A stretch of DNA of 64,000 bases from Neolewinella antarctica (GTDB lineage: Bacteria; Bacteroidota; Bacteroidia; Chitinophagales; Saprospiraceae): assembly GCF_011927835.1 (NCBI RefSeq), contig NZ_JAATJH010000004.1, positions 359,656 to 423,655 of the forward strand, given 5' to 3'. The notes under the pieces were generated by a model. It did not search any database, was not told where the DNA came from, and was given only the letters and a program-made list of their open reading frames with translations. Positions 10,401-19,240 of the stretch are shown here, piece after piece. Every line of letters begins with the position of its first letter. Positions within the stretch are counted from its first letter, which is position 1. The position numbers were made by a program, and so were the translations under genes.

Positions 10401-13400
10401 CTACGGCGGATCGTACCGCGACAATCACCTATACCCCGACGGAAGAAGATCGTGGCGGCATTATTTTCGACCTTGCTTTCGTCCACGACGGTCGCTTGCA
10501 CGAAGAGCGGTACACCCTTGATTTTGGCTGGGACAACAAAGAACTGGCCATCGACTACGCCACTTTCCGGGATAAACTGCGCCCCGGTGAGCCGGAAAAA
10601 TGGACGCTGACGATCCGTAACGCCGATGGCTCACCCGTCATGGCCGCCGCGCTGGCTTCGATGTACGACGCCAGCCTCGACCAAATCGCCCCCGCCCGCC
10701 CCTGGAATTTGAATCCTTACCCGGAGGTGACTACCTACCGTAAGTTCGCTTCTCTTTACCTGGATAACGTACGGTCGGGAGGTGGGAATTCACCGGAACC
10801 AAAGTTGGCCTTGCTTAAGGAGGAGACCCTGCCGCAGCTCGACCTTAGTCCGTTCAGCTGGGATGACGGGCGGTCCCGGATATTCCGGTCGGTCTCCGGT
10901 AATCTGGAAAAGCGGAGCATGATGTCCGCGGATGCAGTGGTAGATTACGACAGTGGAGTTGCCACCGAAGAATCCATCGAAATGGAACCGCCCCGGACCG
11001 CCACCCCGCCACCTCCACCCGGTATTCCACAGGACGACGTAAAGGATGCACCCGTTTCCATCCGCAAAAACCTCCGGGAAACCGCTATCTGGTTGCCGGA
11101 ACTTACCACTACGGATGGTGGAGATCTAACCGTCACTTTCACGAGCCCCGAAGCCCTCACCAAGTGGCGTTTACGGGTACTGACGCACGATAAGCACCTT
11201 AATTTTGGCTACGCCGAGCGGGAGGTGCTGACCCAAAAGGAACTCATGGTTTTGCCCAACGTCCCCCGGTTTTTGCGGGAAGGCGACGCACTGGAACTGA
11301 CCGCCCGCGTGAATAATCTGTCGGAGGAAGACATGAAAGTTAGGGTAAGCATCGAGTACTTTGACCCAATCACTAACGAGATGATAAATATGAGCGCGGT
11401 CGCGGGTGCGGGGGCTTGTACGGAAGAGCAAATCGTTGGCGCGAACAGCGGCAAACCTTTCTGTTTTCCACTGAGCATTCCGGATGGTTTTGCTAGCCGG
11501 GGTCCACTCGGCTACCGCGTCATCGCCCGTGGGGGGAGCTTTTCCGACGGGGAAGAAAATGTGTTTCCCGTACTATCGGACCGTACCCTCATCACGGTGA
11601 GTCAAGCGTTTTACCTAAAAAAGAAGGACGATAAAAAAGTTACCATCCCACTCCTGGCGAATTACGATAGTGAAACCTTGCAACACGTCGGTTACACGTT
11701 TGAAGCCACGACGAACCCCGCCTGGTTGGCCCTGAAGTCACTGCCCTACTTGATGGAGTCTCCGTTTGACTGCACCGAGCAGGTGGCTAACCGTTATTTT
11801 GCTAACCAACTTGCCTTTACTACGGTAAGCCAGAAGCCCATTTTAGAGACGGTCTTTCGCAAGTGGCAAGCGGATAGCAACGCCCTGAATAGCGAACTGG
11901 AACGGAACGCTAGCCTGAAAAATGCCCTGCTTACCGAAACACCCTGGGTCCGCGCCGCCCAGTCTGAGGCGGAGCAACGCGCCCGAATTGCTAGTCTCTT
12001 CGACCTGAAAAAGCTTGCAGCGGAGCAAACCACCTCTTTAAATAAGTTGGTTAAGCAGCAAAACAACGCAGGATACTACAGCTGGTTCCCCGGTGGCCCG
12101 GAAGACCGCTACGTTACCCAGTACGTGGTAGAAACGCTGGCTCGTCTGCAGCAACTCAAAGCCGTTACCCCCGATCAAACGGACCAGGTCGAGCAGATTA
12201 TTTCCGCCGCCACCGCGTACCTCGATCAGCAATTGGTTGAGGACTACGAAAAGCTGCTGAAGCGAATTAGTGACGAGGACGAGTTGGGGAAACATCAGCC
12301 TCCCGGTCACGTCGTTCACTACCTCTACGCCCGTGCCCTGGCCGGTGCCGCCCCCGTGGTCGGAGCCGATGAGCAACGTGCTAGTAAATTCTACCTTAGC
12401 CAAACCTTCAAAACCTGGACAGAATACGGTCTGTACGAGCAGGCACTGATCGCCGCGCTGGGTGCCGCCGGTGACGCCGTTGTGGGGAAGGCCACCACGA
12501 AGACGATCATCGAATCGCTTCGGGAACGAGCGATTCGGAAAGACGAGTTCGGGATGTACTGGAAGTACGGCCGGGGTTTCCGGTGGAACAACTTACCCAT
12601 CGAAACGCACTGCCGAATCCTGGAAGCTTTCCAACTCGGCGGTGGAACGACTGCGGAACTCGACGATATGCGGCTCTGGCTGCTAACCAACAAGCGGACT
12701 AATCGGTGGCCTACGACAAAAAGCACGGCCGCGGCGGCTTATGCGCTGCTTAATACCGGGACCGACTGGGTCGCCAACGATGGCCGCTCCATCAACGTAG
12801 CGTGGCCACGAGCCGACCGGGCGCTGCGACTGGATGATCGGTTGGCCGAGGCGCAAAATTCGGCCGAAGCGGCTACGGGCGCTTTCAGTATTAGTATTAC
12901 AGGCGACCGGGTCGACCAGAGCTTGGCCACCGTGGAGGTGAAGAACAGCGCTAATAATATCGTCTGGGGTGGGACTTACTGGCAGTACACGGAACTGGCT
13001 TCAAAAGTAGCAGCGAGCAACGACGGGCCGTTAACGCTCGAAAGGCAGCTCTTTCACCGTATCGCTACGGAAGACGGAATACGACTCGACCCAATCACGA
13101 CTGACCAACCACTTGCCCCGGGTGACCGGGTGACCGTCCGCCTCATTGTGCGTTCTGACCGGGATCTGGACTACGTACACTTGAAAGATCGGCGTGCGGC
13201 CACCTTCGAGCCCGTTGACCAACTTTCGGGCTACCGGTTCACCAATGGACTCGGCTACTACGCCGCCCCCGGTGATTTGGCGACGAACTTTTTCATCGAC
13301 AATCTTCCGAAAGGAACATACACGATCGAGTACGACCTATTCGCCACTTTTTCCGGGACCTTTAGTAACGGTTTGGGGCGGGTGCAGTGCATGTACGCGC

Positions 13401-13447
13401 CGGAGTTTGGGGCGAATTCCGCGGGTGCCATGATTTCGGTGGAGTAG
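7466..13447 (+). CDS. Alpha-2-macroglobulin family protein with thioester motif
   Basis: A secreted or periplasmic protease-trapping protein of about 1993 residues. The start at 7466 gives a clean signal peptide ending LMAQ; the frame is open further upstream but that part is unlikely to be translated. In order: a low-similarity N-terminal half, macroglobulin domains beginning with FTDRAIYRPGQTVRLYG (about residue 575), a proline-rich patch PPPPPGIP (about 1182) near the expected bait region, the A2M domain (TAIWLPELTTTDGG), then the thioester motif C-T-E-Q at 1436-1439 and the alpha/alpha toroid helices. With the cysteine and glutamine present it should form the covalent trap. Residues 1310-1316 (SAVAGAG) coincide with a copy of the dispersed element. 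No penicillin-binding-protein partner lies next to it, unlike many proteobacterial homologues. Confidence 0.93.
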   Translation: MRIFLLLLTSLLLSIQLMAQNYSTDYQAIEAFAKEGKYQSALTKATELYATAEKEGDQDDMLKALAYRATYTSALEEEGTEATLILLIAELDQNRNRPVVSSVLNYLIGKGYYTYAQQNAYRLRNATAVTTDTTPAPDLPLEDWNLRQLATAADNYLYAAAEKAGQQRTELAAIPAIITDAEKDARGLTLFDLLTQEIGELLVNPLLIVNNAAPATAQKYLVPATSFVSLDFADLAGETGPVRRLKLHQQELRYHLKNGGEGLLRADVRRVDYVRQLGAKTEDYLAALERMYRTYADIRGRDVLLVRQAGVYLNQPPTTTERPRVVALKILDSAKETTPEIRNAVARLRAQILRQSQVTTVEESNRADHNLLISSQYRNIDRLHYKLVRLAEDQLTMLTTSDYEVRDTQALLAGNVVAEKSFWLPENDDYAPHRTETWLPRQPAGAYMLITSSDADFSKQENMSLTPVMVSGMALVKFDDGERDYYEVQDLTTGAVRPGVEVSIHLRGNRKGNPWALSRTVVTDDQGRFDLPDVNRQRIYLVLRDGNDILVTRSEYVYQNDRRDRSREETFTPIFTDRAIYRPGQTVRLYGITMLKDRRRMPKLLTGQERSVTLRDANYQEVASQTAQSDEFGRFHLSFTLPEGGLTGTFRLETEGGSAVIRVEEYKRPKFEVELTGPDFAVGGEETEIAGKATLFAGPAVNDAAVNYRIFVEEQRWFWWYRGGASSDKELVGSGSVMTDERGEFTVAFTPDANLAGQRKSYNYTIEVDVADATGETQTTKATTQLRSEKPTVSLSVEEAYQAGDTLTIKAAGSDESLVIQYGISKVTNPGATLRNRLWDFPDRPILDPQAYGELFPDLPARESGEKKDWDVQREVVSNQVLNLAEGKGETQLSLAGYAAGYYRIDWVYADGTPGEPVVFQVSDLQNEQLAEGTLYTLTQETKEVRLGEPVTIQLYASVPLPRITYSFMSRKGVVTATTTADRTATITYTPTEEDRGGIIFDLAFVHDGRLHEERYTLDFGWDNKELAIDYATFRDKLRPGEPEKWTLTIRNADGSPVMAAALASMYDASLDQIAPARPWNLNPYPEVTTYRKFASLYLDNVRSGGGNSPEPKLALLKEETLPQLDLSPFSWDDGRSRIFRSVSGNLEKRSMMSADAVVDYDSGVATEESIEMEPPRTATPPPPPGIPQDDVKDAPVSIRKNLRETAIWLPELTTTDGGDLTVTFTSPEALTKWRLRVLTHDKHLNFGYAEREVLTQKELMVLPNVPRFLREGDALELTARVNNLSEEDMKVRVSIEYFDPITNEMINMSAVAGAGACTEEQIVGANSGKPFCFPLSIPDGFASRGPLGYRVIARGGSFSDGEENVFPVLSDRTLITVSQAFYLKKKDDKKVTIPLLANYDSETLQHVGYTFEATTNPAWLALKSLPYLMESPFDCTEQVANRYFANQLAFTTVSQKPILETVFRKWQADSNALNSELERNASLKNALLTETPWVRAAQSEAEQRARIASLFDLKKLAAEQTTSLNKLVKQQNNAGYYSWFPGGPEDRYVTQYVVETLARLQQLKAVTPDQTDQVEQIISAATAYLDQQLVEDYEKLLKRISDEDELGKHQPPGHVVHYLYARALAGAAPVVGADEQRASKFYLSQTFKTWTEYGLYEQALIAALGAAGDAVVGKATTKTIIESLRERAIRKDEFGMYWKYGRGFRWNNLPIETHCRILEAFQLGGGTTAELDDMRLWLLTNKRTNRWPTTKSTAAAAYALLNTGTDWVANDGRSINVAWPRADRALRLDDRLAEAQNSAEAATGAFSISITGDRVDQSLATVEVKNSANNIVWGGTYWQYTELASKVAASNDGPLTLERQLFHRIATEDGIRLDPITTDQPLAPGDRVTVRLIVRSDRDLDYVHLKDRRAATFEPVDQLSGYRFTNGLGYYAAPGDLATNFFIDNLPKGTYTIEYDLFATFSGTFSNGLGRVQCMYAPEFGANSAGAMISVE
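11394..11409 (+). repeat. Dispersed GC-rich element inside the alpha-2-macroglobulin gene
   Basis: A perfect 16-base core GCGCGGTCGCGGGTGC, read in the frame Ser-Ala-Val-Ala-Gly-Ala, between two macroglobulin-type strands. Confidence 0.7.
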
Positions 13448-13647
13448 CAGGGTATTGCGCGTCGTTACCCGAAATAAGTTGGAGCGGCAGTCACTTACAC
13501 CTTCGTGAGGTTGAAAAATATATTGGCTATCGTTAGGTCGCTAATAATGAGGAAGGTTAATGATTGGAGCCACCAACTGTAACTAAACTATTAAATTTAG
13601 GTGTCATCCAGTGGGGATGGGTTATTCTCTAAAAAATTTGCTTTCTC

Positions 13648-15114
13648 ATGTGGTATCGGTTACTCTTTTTTATTTCAGTATCCACACTCTCTTTTAGTAT
13701 CCTTTCCGCCCAGGACTGTACGTGTTCACAAACCGTAGAATGGGCTCTGAATGCATTCGAAACCAACGATGCGGGGTATCGGAGCTTATTGGCGAGAGCG
13801 GGTGCGAATCCGCACGCAGCCGCCCGCGTCGAGTTACTCGCGACCGCTGCCACCACGGATAATCTTGCGGAATGCGGTCCGCTTGTGTTCGGTTACCTAA
13901 CCCTCTTCAGGCGGCAGCATATCGGGTTCTCGCGTTTGGTCTATCTTGAAGAGCCCGGTGGCAAAAAGAAAACGCTGACCAACGAAGAAATTATCGCTAG
14001 CTATGCGGGGGCGCCAATTTACCAACCGGAGGCCGAGCAGAGCTATTCGGATGGTCAGCGGATAGCCGGCGATTATGCCTTCGCTAACTACTTAGTCCGC
14101 GTGGTGCCTACCGGTAACAGCCCCGGCCGGTACGTGGCCTATATTCTTCATGCTGATGGCGTCTACTGGCAAAAGGGCCAGGTGAAATTTGAGCTGACCG
14201 CTACGGATGATGGTGGTTTCGATTCAAGTTTTCGCCTACGCAATCACGAACTTAGTGAAGACCGCCGCGCACATCGCCTTGATGATACTCGGTTGTTGGC
14301 GGGCGGTGTAATTTGGAAGAGCACGAGCATCAATAAAAAGTCCGACCCTGCCCTCGACCAACAGATTATGGCTGCTGAGAGTGAGCGCCCCATCCTTTAC
14401 CGATACGACGATAAAACGGTGGTAATTCGGTTTCCTAGCTTCGCTGCTGAGTGGTCGGACCATACCGATAGTTTGGTCGCGGCCAACAACAAACTTTTGA
14501 CTACCAACAATTTAGTGATTGATTTACGCGGTAACCAGGGTGGGAGCGATCGGACTTACGAAAGTGTGATGAACATTATTAAGACCCGACCCGCCACTAC
14601 CGATTATGACGTCTCCTTCTTAAACACCGAGGACAACCGAGCGGTGTTGGAGCAGTATGTCGACCCCGAGCGGTACCCACGGGATGTTATCGACTACGTT
14701 AAAAATGTAATTGGACAATTAGCGGAAAGTCCCGATGGGTTTGTTGTCCTGAACCCCACTACCAGTGGGGTAACTCCGAGTGATCACGCCAGACGGTATC
14801 CCGAACGAGTGGCCGTGTTGATCGACCGTAATTGTGGTAGCTCCGGTGAACAGTTTGCCCTCGATGCGCGCGAGAGTTGGAGAGTCAAACTATTTGGGGA
14901 ACCCACCGCTGGTGGGATTGACGCCTCTAACTTACAGTCGCTGGAGGGGCCTTGCGGTAACTATAGTTTGATATACACGTCCACCGTCACTTCGCGTGCG
15001 GATATAGTCCCAATTGACGGTATCGGTGTGCAGCCGGATTATCCTTTGGCACTGACTGGTAACCCGTACCACGTTATCTCCGAAGTAGTCCGCTTAATGA
15101 ACGACGGTTATTGA
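13648..15114 (+). CDS. S41 family (C-terminal processing) peptidase
   Basis: A secreted serine peptidase of the S41/tail-specific family, 488 residues. A signal peptide ends at about residue 21 (ILSAQ), followed by a cysteine-rich DCTCSQ start. The catalytic domain shows LVIDLRGNQGGSD (about 290-302) and the nucleophile region NCGSSGEQFALDAR (about 394-407), with the serine in GSSGEQF. No PDZ domain is obvious, so it is closer to the PDZ-lacking S41 proteins of Bacteroidota than to CtpA. The gene and its flanks are visibly more AT-rich than neighbouring genes, which could reflect transfer. It appears to be transcribed alone. Confidence 0.9.
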   Translation: MWYRLLFFISVSTLSFSILSAQDCTCSQTVEWALNAFETNDAGYRSLLARAGANPHAAARVELLATAATTDNLAECGPLVFGYLTLFRRQHIGFSRLVYLEEPGGKKKTLTNEEIIASYAGAPIYQPEAEQSYSDGQRIAGDYAFANYLVRVVPTGNSPGRYVAYILHADGVYWQKGQVKFELTATDDGGFDSSFRLRNHELSEDRRAHRLDDTRLLAGGVIWKSTSINKKSDPALDQQIMAAESERPILYRYDDKTVVIRFPSFAAEWSDHTDSLVAANNKLLTTNNLVIDLRGNQGGSDRTYESVMNIIKTRPATTDYDVSFLNTEDNRAVLEQYVDPERYPRDVIDYVKNVIGQLAESPDGFVVLNPTTSGVTPSDHARRYPERVAVLIDRNCGSSGEQFALDARESWRVKLFGEPTAGGIDASNLQSLEGPCGNYSLIYTSTVTSRADIVPIDGIGVQPDYPLALTGNPYHVISEVVRLMNDGY

Positions 15115-15441
15115 TGCTGACTGTGATCGGTACGATCATAAGTTCCTAGGAATTGGACTGTGTCGGTGGATCATTCACATAGTCACCACATACCTAAATG
15201 TTGTTTGTATGGGTAGTTACTGATGAATTGGTATGATACTTAGATTAAGCTAACTTGCTCCACTGCCGTTCATTCTACGATGGATATCTCGTCTGCGACT
15301 GCTAAATTTAGTTTGATTGTTACTGTCTAAAGACCCGTATCGATTTACTGAAGCTCGTATTTTACCCGGTTAGTCCATGAAAATTCCTCATCCGTCGAAA
15401 GAGCATCCTTCAATATAGCGCGCTGTGCGTACTTTGGGCTA
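15115..15441. other. AT-richer intergenic region
   Basis: 327 bases between the S41 peptidase and the sensor kinase. No ORF with family resemblance, tRNA or repeat was found. A TACTTTGG about 14 bases before the kinase ATG resembles a -7 box with the spacer one base short. Confidence 0.4.
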
Positions 15442-16605
15442 ATGTCCGTATCGTCGAACAAACACTTACCGGAGGAAGCCGGAACGTTTTTGGATAACCT
15501 GGGTCAAACCCTCACCCAGCGTCCTTTCTACCACGCCGGAGGCTGGTTAGCTTTTCTGTTGTATTCGGTCGCTACCGAAATGCGAACGGGAGAGTATCCG
15601 CTGCAAGTATCCGTGAGCAGTCAGTTGATCAACCTGGTGTTTTACGCGATGATCGTTTACGTGAACCTGCTGTACTTCTTTCCTAAGTACCTGAAGAAAG
15701 GGCAATTCTGGACCTACCTGCTGTTACTGTCGAGTGCGGCAATGTTGCTGACGCCGCTCAAGCTGATTCTAAAGTACGTACTGTTCTCAAAAACGGGCGG
15801 GATGCGTAGAGATATCCTCGAGAACCTAGATACCTATTTTCTGAGTATGTTTTTGGTGGCGGCCATCAGCACCGTCGGTAAAATCATGGTGGACTGGATC
15901 GTTCAGAACCGGAAGAAAGATATGGAGCAGAAAGAGACCATGCAGTCGGAGCTTCGCTTTCTGAAAAGCCAGATTAATCCCCACTTCCTTTTCAATACAC
16001 TCAATAGCCTCTACGCGCTCACGCTAAAAAAGGACGATAAAGCACCAGACATTGTCATTAAGCTTTCCGAGATGATGCGCTACATGCTGTACGAATGTAA
16101 CGAGCCTAAAGTACCCTTGAGCAAAGAAGTTAACTATTTACAAAACTACCTCGATCTAGAGCGGCTACGCCAACGGAAAGGCATCGATATTAAGCTCACG
16201 GTAGAGGGAAACGTGAGTGACCAGATGCTGGCCCCGCTGATCTTTATTCCGTTCCTGGAAAATAGCTTTAAGCACGGCTTGAATACGGTGATCAAGGGTG
16301 GCTTTGTACACGCTTTACTTAAAGTGCGTGACCAAGATGTCACCTTCGTTCTGGAAAACAGCAGGGGTAGCGTGATGCCGTCCCAACTCCACGGAAACAG
16401 ACCGAGCGGAGGCATTGGCCTAGTCAATGTTCGCAGACGCCTGGAGTTACTTTACCCCGGTGCCTACGAGCTATCCGTGGCAGAAACACCTTCAACTTAC
16501 ACCGTTACCCTCAACTTGGCGTTGCAGTCACCCCTCGTGATGCTTCCCCCAAAGAACCCCCTAAACTTCCAGCCCCACGCCGGACTCAAAGCATTCCACC
16601 CATGA
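15442..16605 (+). CDS. LytS/YehU-type sensor histidine kinase
   Basis: A membrane histidine kinase of the His_kinase (PF06580) class, 387 residues. Four hydrophobic segments lie at roughly 36-52, 63-82, 90-112 and 132-152. A short coiled coil then leads to the phosphoacceptor motif QINPHFLFNTLNSL with His181. The ATP-binding part includes PLIFIPFLENSFKHGL (N box) and GIGLVNVRRRLELLY (G box). No extracellular sensor domain is visible, so the membrane bundle itself is the likely sensor. Its last codons overlap the start of the downstream LytTR regulator by ATGA (16602-16605), so the two are translationally coupled and very likely a cognate pair. Confidence 0.93.
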   Translation: MSVSSNKHLPEEAGTFLDNLGQTLTQRPFYHAGGWLAFLLYSVATEMRTGEYPLQVSVSSQLINLVFYAMIVYVNLLYFFPKYLKKGQFWTYLLLLSSAAMLLTPLKLILKYVLFSKTGGMRRDILENLDTYFLSMFLVAAISTVGKIMVDWIVQNRKKDMEQKETMQSELRFLKSQINPHFLFNTLNSLYALTLKKDDKAPDIVIKLSEMMRYMLYECNEPKVPLSKEVNYLQNYLDLERLRQRKGIDIKLTVEGNVSDQMLAPLIFIPFLENSFKHGLNTVIKGGFVHALLKVRDQDVTFVLENSRGSVMPSQLHGNRPSGGIGLVNVRRRLELLYPGAYELSVAETPSTYTVTLNLALQSPLVMLPPKNPLNFQPHAGLKAFHP

Positions 16606-17327
16606 TCAACGCCATCATCGTCGACGACGAACCACTAGCCCAGGATATCCTCGAAACTTACCTGGAGAAAATCCCCCAGATTGACCTGATCGCCAAGTGC
16701 GATAATGCGTTCGAAGCCAACGACGTACTGAAAGCTCAGGACGTAGACTTAATGTTTCTGGACATCAACATGCCCCAGCTGACCGGCACTGACTTTCTGC
16801 GCGGGTTGAAAGATCCACCAGTAACCATTTTCACCACGGCCTACCCAAACTATGCGCTGGACGGGTTTGAACTCAACGCCCTCGACTACCTAGTGAAGCC
16901 CATCAGTACCGAACGCTTTTTGCAAGCCTGTAATCGCGCCATCGAGCAAGTAGAGCTGACGCAGAAAGCTAATGCGGGCGAGGTAGAAGACGGCGGACCG
17001 GGTTTCTTCTTCGTAAAGGCCGATAAAAAACTCGTCCGCGTTAATCTGGACGACATTGTCTACATCGAAGGGCTTAAAGACTACGTGATCATCCGCCTTC
17101 CAAATGATCGGGTCATCACTTTACAGACGATGAAGTCGCTCGAAGTCAGATTGCCGGAAAGCAGTTTCCAGCGCGTCCACCGGAGTTACATAGTTAACCT
17201 GAAACGGATCGAGGCGGTGGATGGTAATTCCATCGAAGTCAAAGAAAAAGGTAAGATTACCTCCCTGCCCGTTGGCAAGAGTTACCGAGAAGTGTTGTCT
17301 TCCCGGATCGAAGGGTTTAAGCTTTAG
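16602..17327 (+). CDS. LytTR family response regulator
   Basis: A two-component regulator of 241 residues. The receiver domain (1-120) has the acidic pair D8-D9, phosphoacceptor D54 in LMFLDINMP, and the conserved lysine in DYLVKP. The LytTR DNA-binding domain (about 133-238) includes VYIEGLKDYVIIRL and FQRVHRSYIVNL. It overlaps the upstream kinase gene, which is its probable partner. The target promoters are not visible; LytTR regulators usually bind paired direct repeats. Confidence 0.95.
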   Translation: MINAIIVDDEPLAQDILETYLEKIPQIDLIAKCDNAFEANDVLKAQDVDLMFLDINMPQLTGTDFLRGLKDPPVTIFTTAYPNYALDGFELNALDYLVKPISTERFLQACNRAIEQVELTQKANAGEVEDGGPGFFFVKADKKLVRVNLDDIVYIEGLKDYVIIRLPNDRVITLQTMKSLEVRLPESSFQRVHRSYIVNLKRIEAVDGNSIEVKEKGKITSLPVGKSYREVLSSRIEGFKL

Positions 17328-17336
17328 TGTTGGCGA

Positions 17337-17388
17337 GTAGCGAGTGTTCAAATATTAAGTCAGAACCCATAATTTGAATGATCGCTAC
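17337..17388. terminator. Hairpin between convergent genes
   Basis: Nested perfect arms GTAGCGA (17337-17343) / TCGCTAC (17382-17388) and TTCAAAT (17347-17353) / ATTTGAA (17372-17378) lie between the LytTR regulator and yifB, which converge here. There is no T-run, so termination by this structure is only likely. Confidence 0.45.
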
Positions 17389-17415
17389 CTGCCTGCCCAT
17401 CACCCAAGTCATTAC

Positions 17416-18978
17416 TTACCGCATCTCCCCCCAGTTCTCCCGGTCCAGGCCACGGAAGTTGATGGCTTCCGCCAAGTGGTGCGGCGTGATGTTGTCTTCT
17501 CCCTCTAGATCGGCGATGGTGCGGGATACCTTCAGGATGCGGTCGTACGCTCGGGCACTTAATTGGAGCCGTTCCATAGCGTTCTTCAGCAGGTTTTGCC
17601 CGGCTTCGTCGATGGTACAAATCGTACGGACCATCCGGCTTGGCATTTGAGCATTGCAATAAATATTTGCGTGATCGCCGTACCGTTCCGCCTGGACTTT
17701 TCGGGCGCTGAGGACGCGTGCGGCGATGGTGGCGCTGTCTTCCGAGTCTCGCTCGCGACTGGCTAGTTTTTCGAGGGGGACGGGGGTTACTTCCACTTGT
17801 AGATCGATACGGTCCAGGAGCGGGCCGCTGATTTTGCTGAGGTAGCGCTTTACGGTGCCGGGCGGGCAAGTACACTCGCGCGTCGGGTGGTTAAAATAAC
17901 CGCACGGGCAGGGATTCATGCTGGCGATGAGCATGAAGCCGGCGGGAAAGTCAACGGTAATCTTGGCGCGGCTGATGATGATGCGCCGCTCCTCCATTGG
18001 TTGGCGCATAACTTCGAGGGCGCTGCGCTTGAATTCTGGTAATTCGTCGAGGAAAAGAACGCCGTTGTGGCTCAGAGAAATTTCACCGGGGGAGGGATAG
18101 CTTCCGCCACCAACCAGGGCTACGTCGCTGATCGTGTGGTGTGGCGCGCGGAAGGGGCGTTGCGTTATCAAAGCCTTGCCCGTAGGTAGAATGCCGGCGA
18201 CGGAGTGAATCTTAGTGGTTTCCAGTGCTTCCCGCAAGTCAAGTGGTGGAAGAATAGTTGGCAACCGGCGGGCAAGCATAGTTTTACCCGCACCCGGCGG
18301 GCCAATCAGAATAACGTTGTGGCCACCTGCCGCAGCAATTGTCATCGCCCGTTTGATGTTTTCCTGGCCTTTGACGTCACTGAAGTCAACGTCGTGGCTC
18401 GTCCGGTCGCGAAAAAATTCTTCGCGGGTATTGACTTCCGTTGGTTCGATGGCTTTCTCGCCGGTGAGGAAGCCAATGGCTTCGCTGAGGTTACGGACGC
18501 CGTAGACGGGCAGATCGCTAACGATGGCGGCTTCGCGGGCGTTCTCCTCGGGGAGAATGAAGCCCTTGTAACCGCGGGCGCGGGCTTCGATGGCGATGGG
18601 TAGCGCACCTTTGATCGGGCGGAGATCGCCGCTGAGGGAGAGCTCGCCCATGATCATGTATTCGTCCATGTTCGGTACGGCGATCTGCTTGGTGGCCGTC
18701 AGTAACGCAATTGCGATGGGGAGGTCGTAGGCCGCGCCTTCTTTACGGATGTCCGCCGGGGCAAGGTTGATGACTGTTTTGACTCGGAGGCTGGTGAAGC
18801 CGGAGTTTCTAACGGCCGCGTCAATCCGGAAGGAACCCTCTCGGATAGCGGAATCGGGGAGACCGACGACGTGGTACCAGGGTTTGTTTTCCTGGACTTG
18901 TCCGCCCGCGTTCACTTCAACGGTGATCATTCGGGCATCAACGCCTTCGACGGCGCTAGCGTAAGTTGTACATAACAT
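17416..18978 (-). CDS. YifB/ComM family Mg-chelatase-like AAA+ ATPase
   Basis: A 520-residue member of the YifB/ComM family. ComM of naturally transformable bacteria is a helicase that aids branch migration during DNA uptake; the role in Bacteroidota is not settled. The product has the ChlI-like N-terminal domain (1-about 170), Walker A in ILIGPPGAGKTMLARRLP, Walker B VLFLDELPEF, and the C-terminal region with NPCPCGYF and CTCPPGT cysteines. Translation could open at 19026, but the promoter (19013-19045) overlaps that stretch, and family similarity starts at MLCTTYAS, so 18978 is preferred. Confidence 0.93.
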   Translation of the reverse strand: MLCTTYASAVEGVDARMITVEVNAGGQVQENKPWYHVVGLPDSAIREGSFRIDAAVRNSGFTSLRVKTVINLAPADIRKEGAAYDLPIAIALLTATKQIAVPNMDEYMIMGELSLSGDLRPIKGALPIAIEARARGYKGFILPEENAREAAIVSDLPVYGVRNLSEAIGFLTGEKAIEPTEVNTREEFFRDRTSHDVDFSDVKGQENIKRAMTIAAAGGHNVILIGPPGAGKTMLARRLPTILPPLDLREALETTKIHSVAGILPTGKALITQRPFRAPHHTISDVALVGGGSYPSPGEISLSHNGVLFLDELPEFKRSALEVMRQPMEERRIIISRAKITVDFPAGFMLIASMNPCPCGYFNHPTRECTCPPGTVKRYLSKISGPLLDRIDLQVEVTPVPLEKLASRERDSEDSATIAARVLSARKVQAERYGDHANIYCNAQMPSRMVRTICTIDEAGQNLLKNAMERLQLSARAYDRILKVSRTIADLEGEDNITPHHLAEAINFRGLDRENWGEMR

Positions 18979-19012
18979 GGGCTGCTTGGTTGGCAGCACG
19001 TTCTTTCGCTGG

Positions 19013-19045
19013 TAAATGTAGTTCAATAAGGGATAATAAACAAAA
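19013..19045 (-). promoter_or_regulatory. Promoter of yifB
   Basis: Minus strand: TTTTG (19045-19041), a 20-base spacer, TACATTTA (19020-19013). One mismatch to TAnnTTTG. It places the transcript start just upstream of 18978. Confidence 0.65.
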
Positions 19046-19083
19046 TGTTGCCAAACATATTTTGCTCTCCTACCCGTTTCATT

Positions 19084-19132
19084 GCATCCCGACAGAGTAC
19101 GGGACTAGCTGATAGCCAGCCCGCGACCGCGC
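19084..19132 (-). repeat. Dispersed element, long copy
   Basis: On the minus strand the copy reads GCGCGGTCGCGGGCTGG, then a CAGCTAG joint, then TCCCG..CGGGA arms, ending GATGC. It shares this arrangement with the copies at 59592 and 60613. Two mini-hairpins are visible: GCTGG..CAGC and TCCCG..CGGGA. Confidence 0.8.
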
Positions 19133-19227
19133 ATTACTGTTATGAATATGCATTAAAATGCTATTGGTTGAACACGTATGGGGCCAGGAACACGCCGATA
19201 CGAAAACCAGTAGTAAACATTATTTGT

Positions 19228-19235
19228 TAGTTTTG
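19228..19235 (+). promoter_or_regulatory. -7 box directly before the next gene
   Basis: TAGTTTTG matches TAnnTTTG exactly, and its last base is only 5 bases from the ATG at 19241. No clear -33 element is seen. Confidence 0.55.
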
Positions 19236-19240
19236 CGCCG

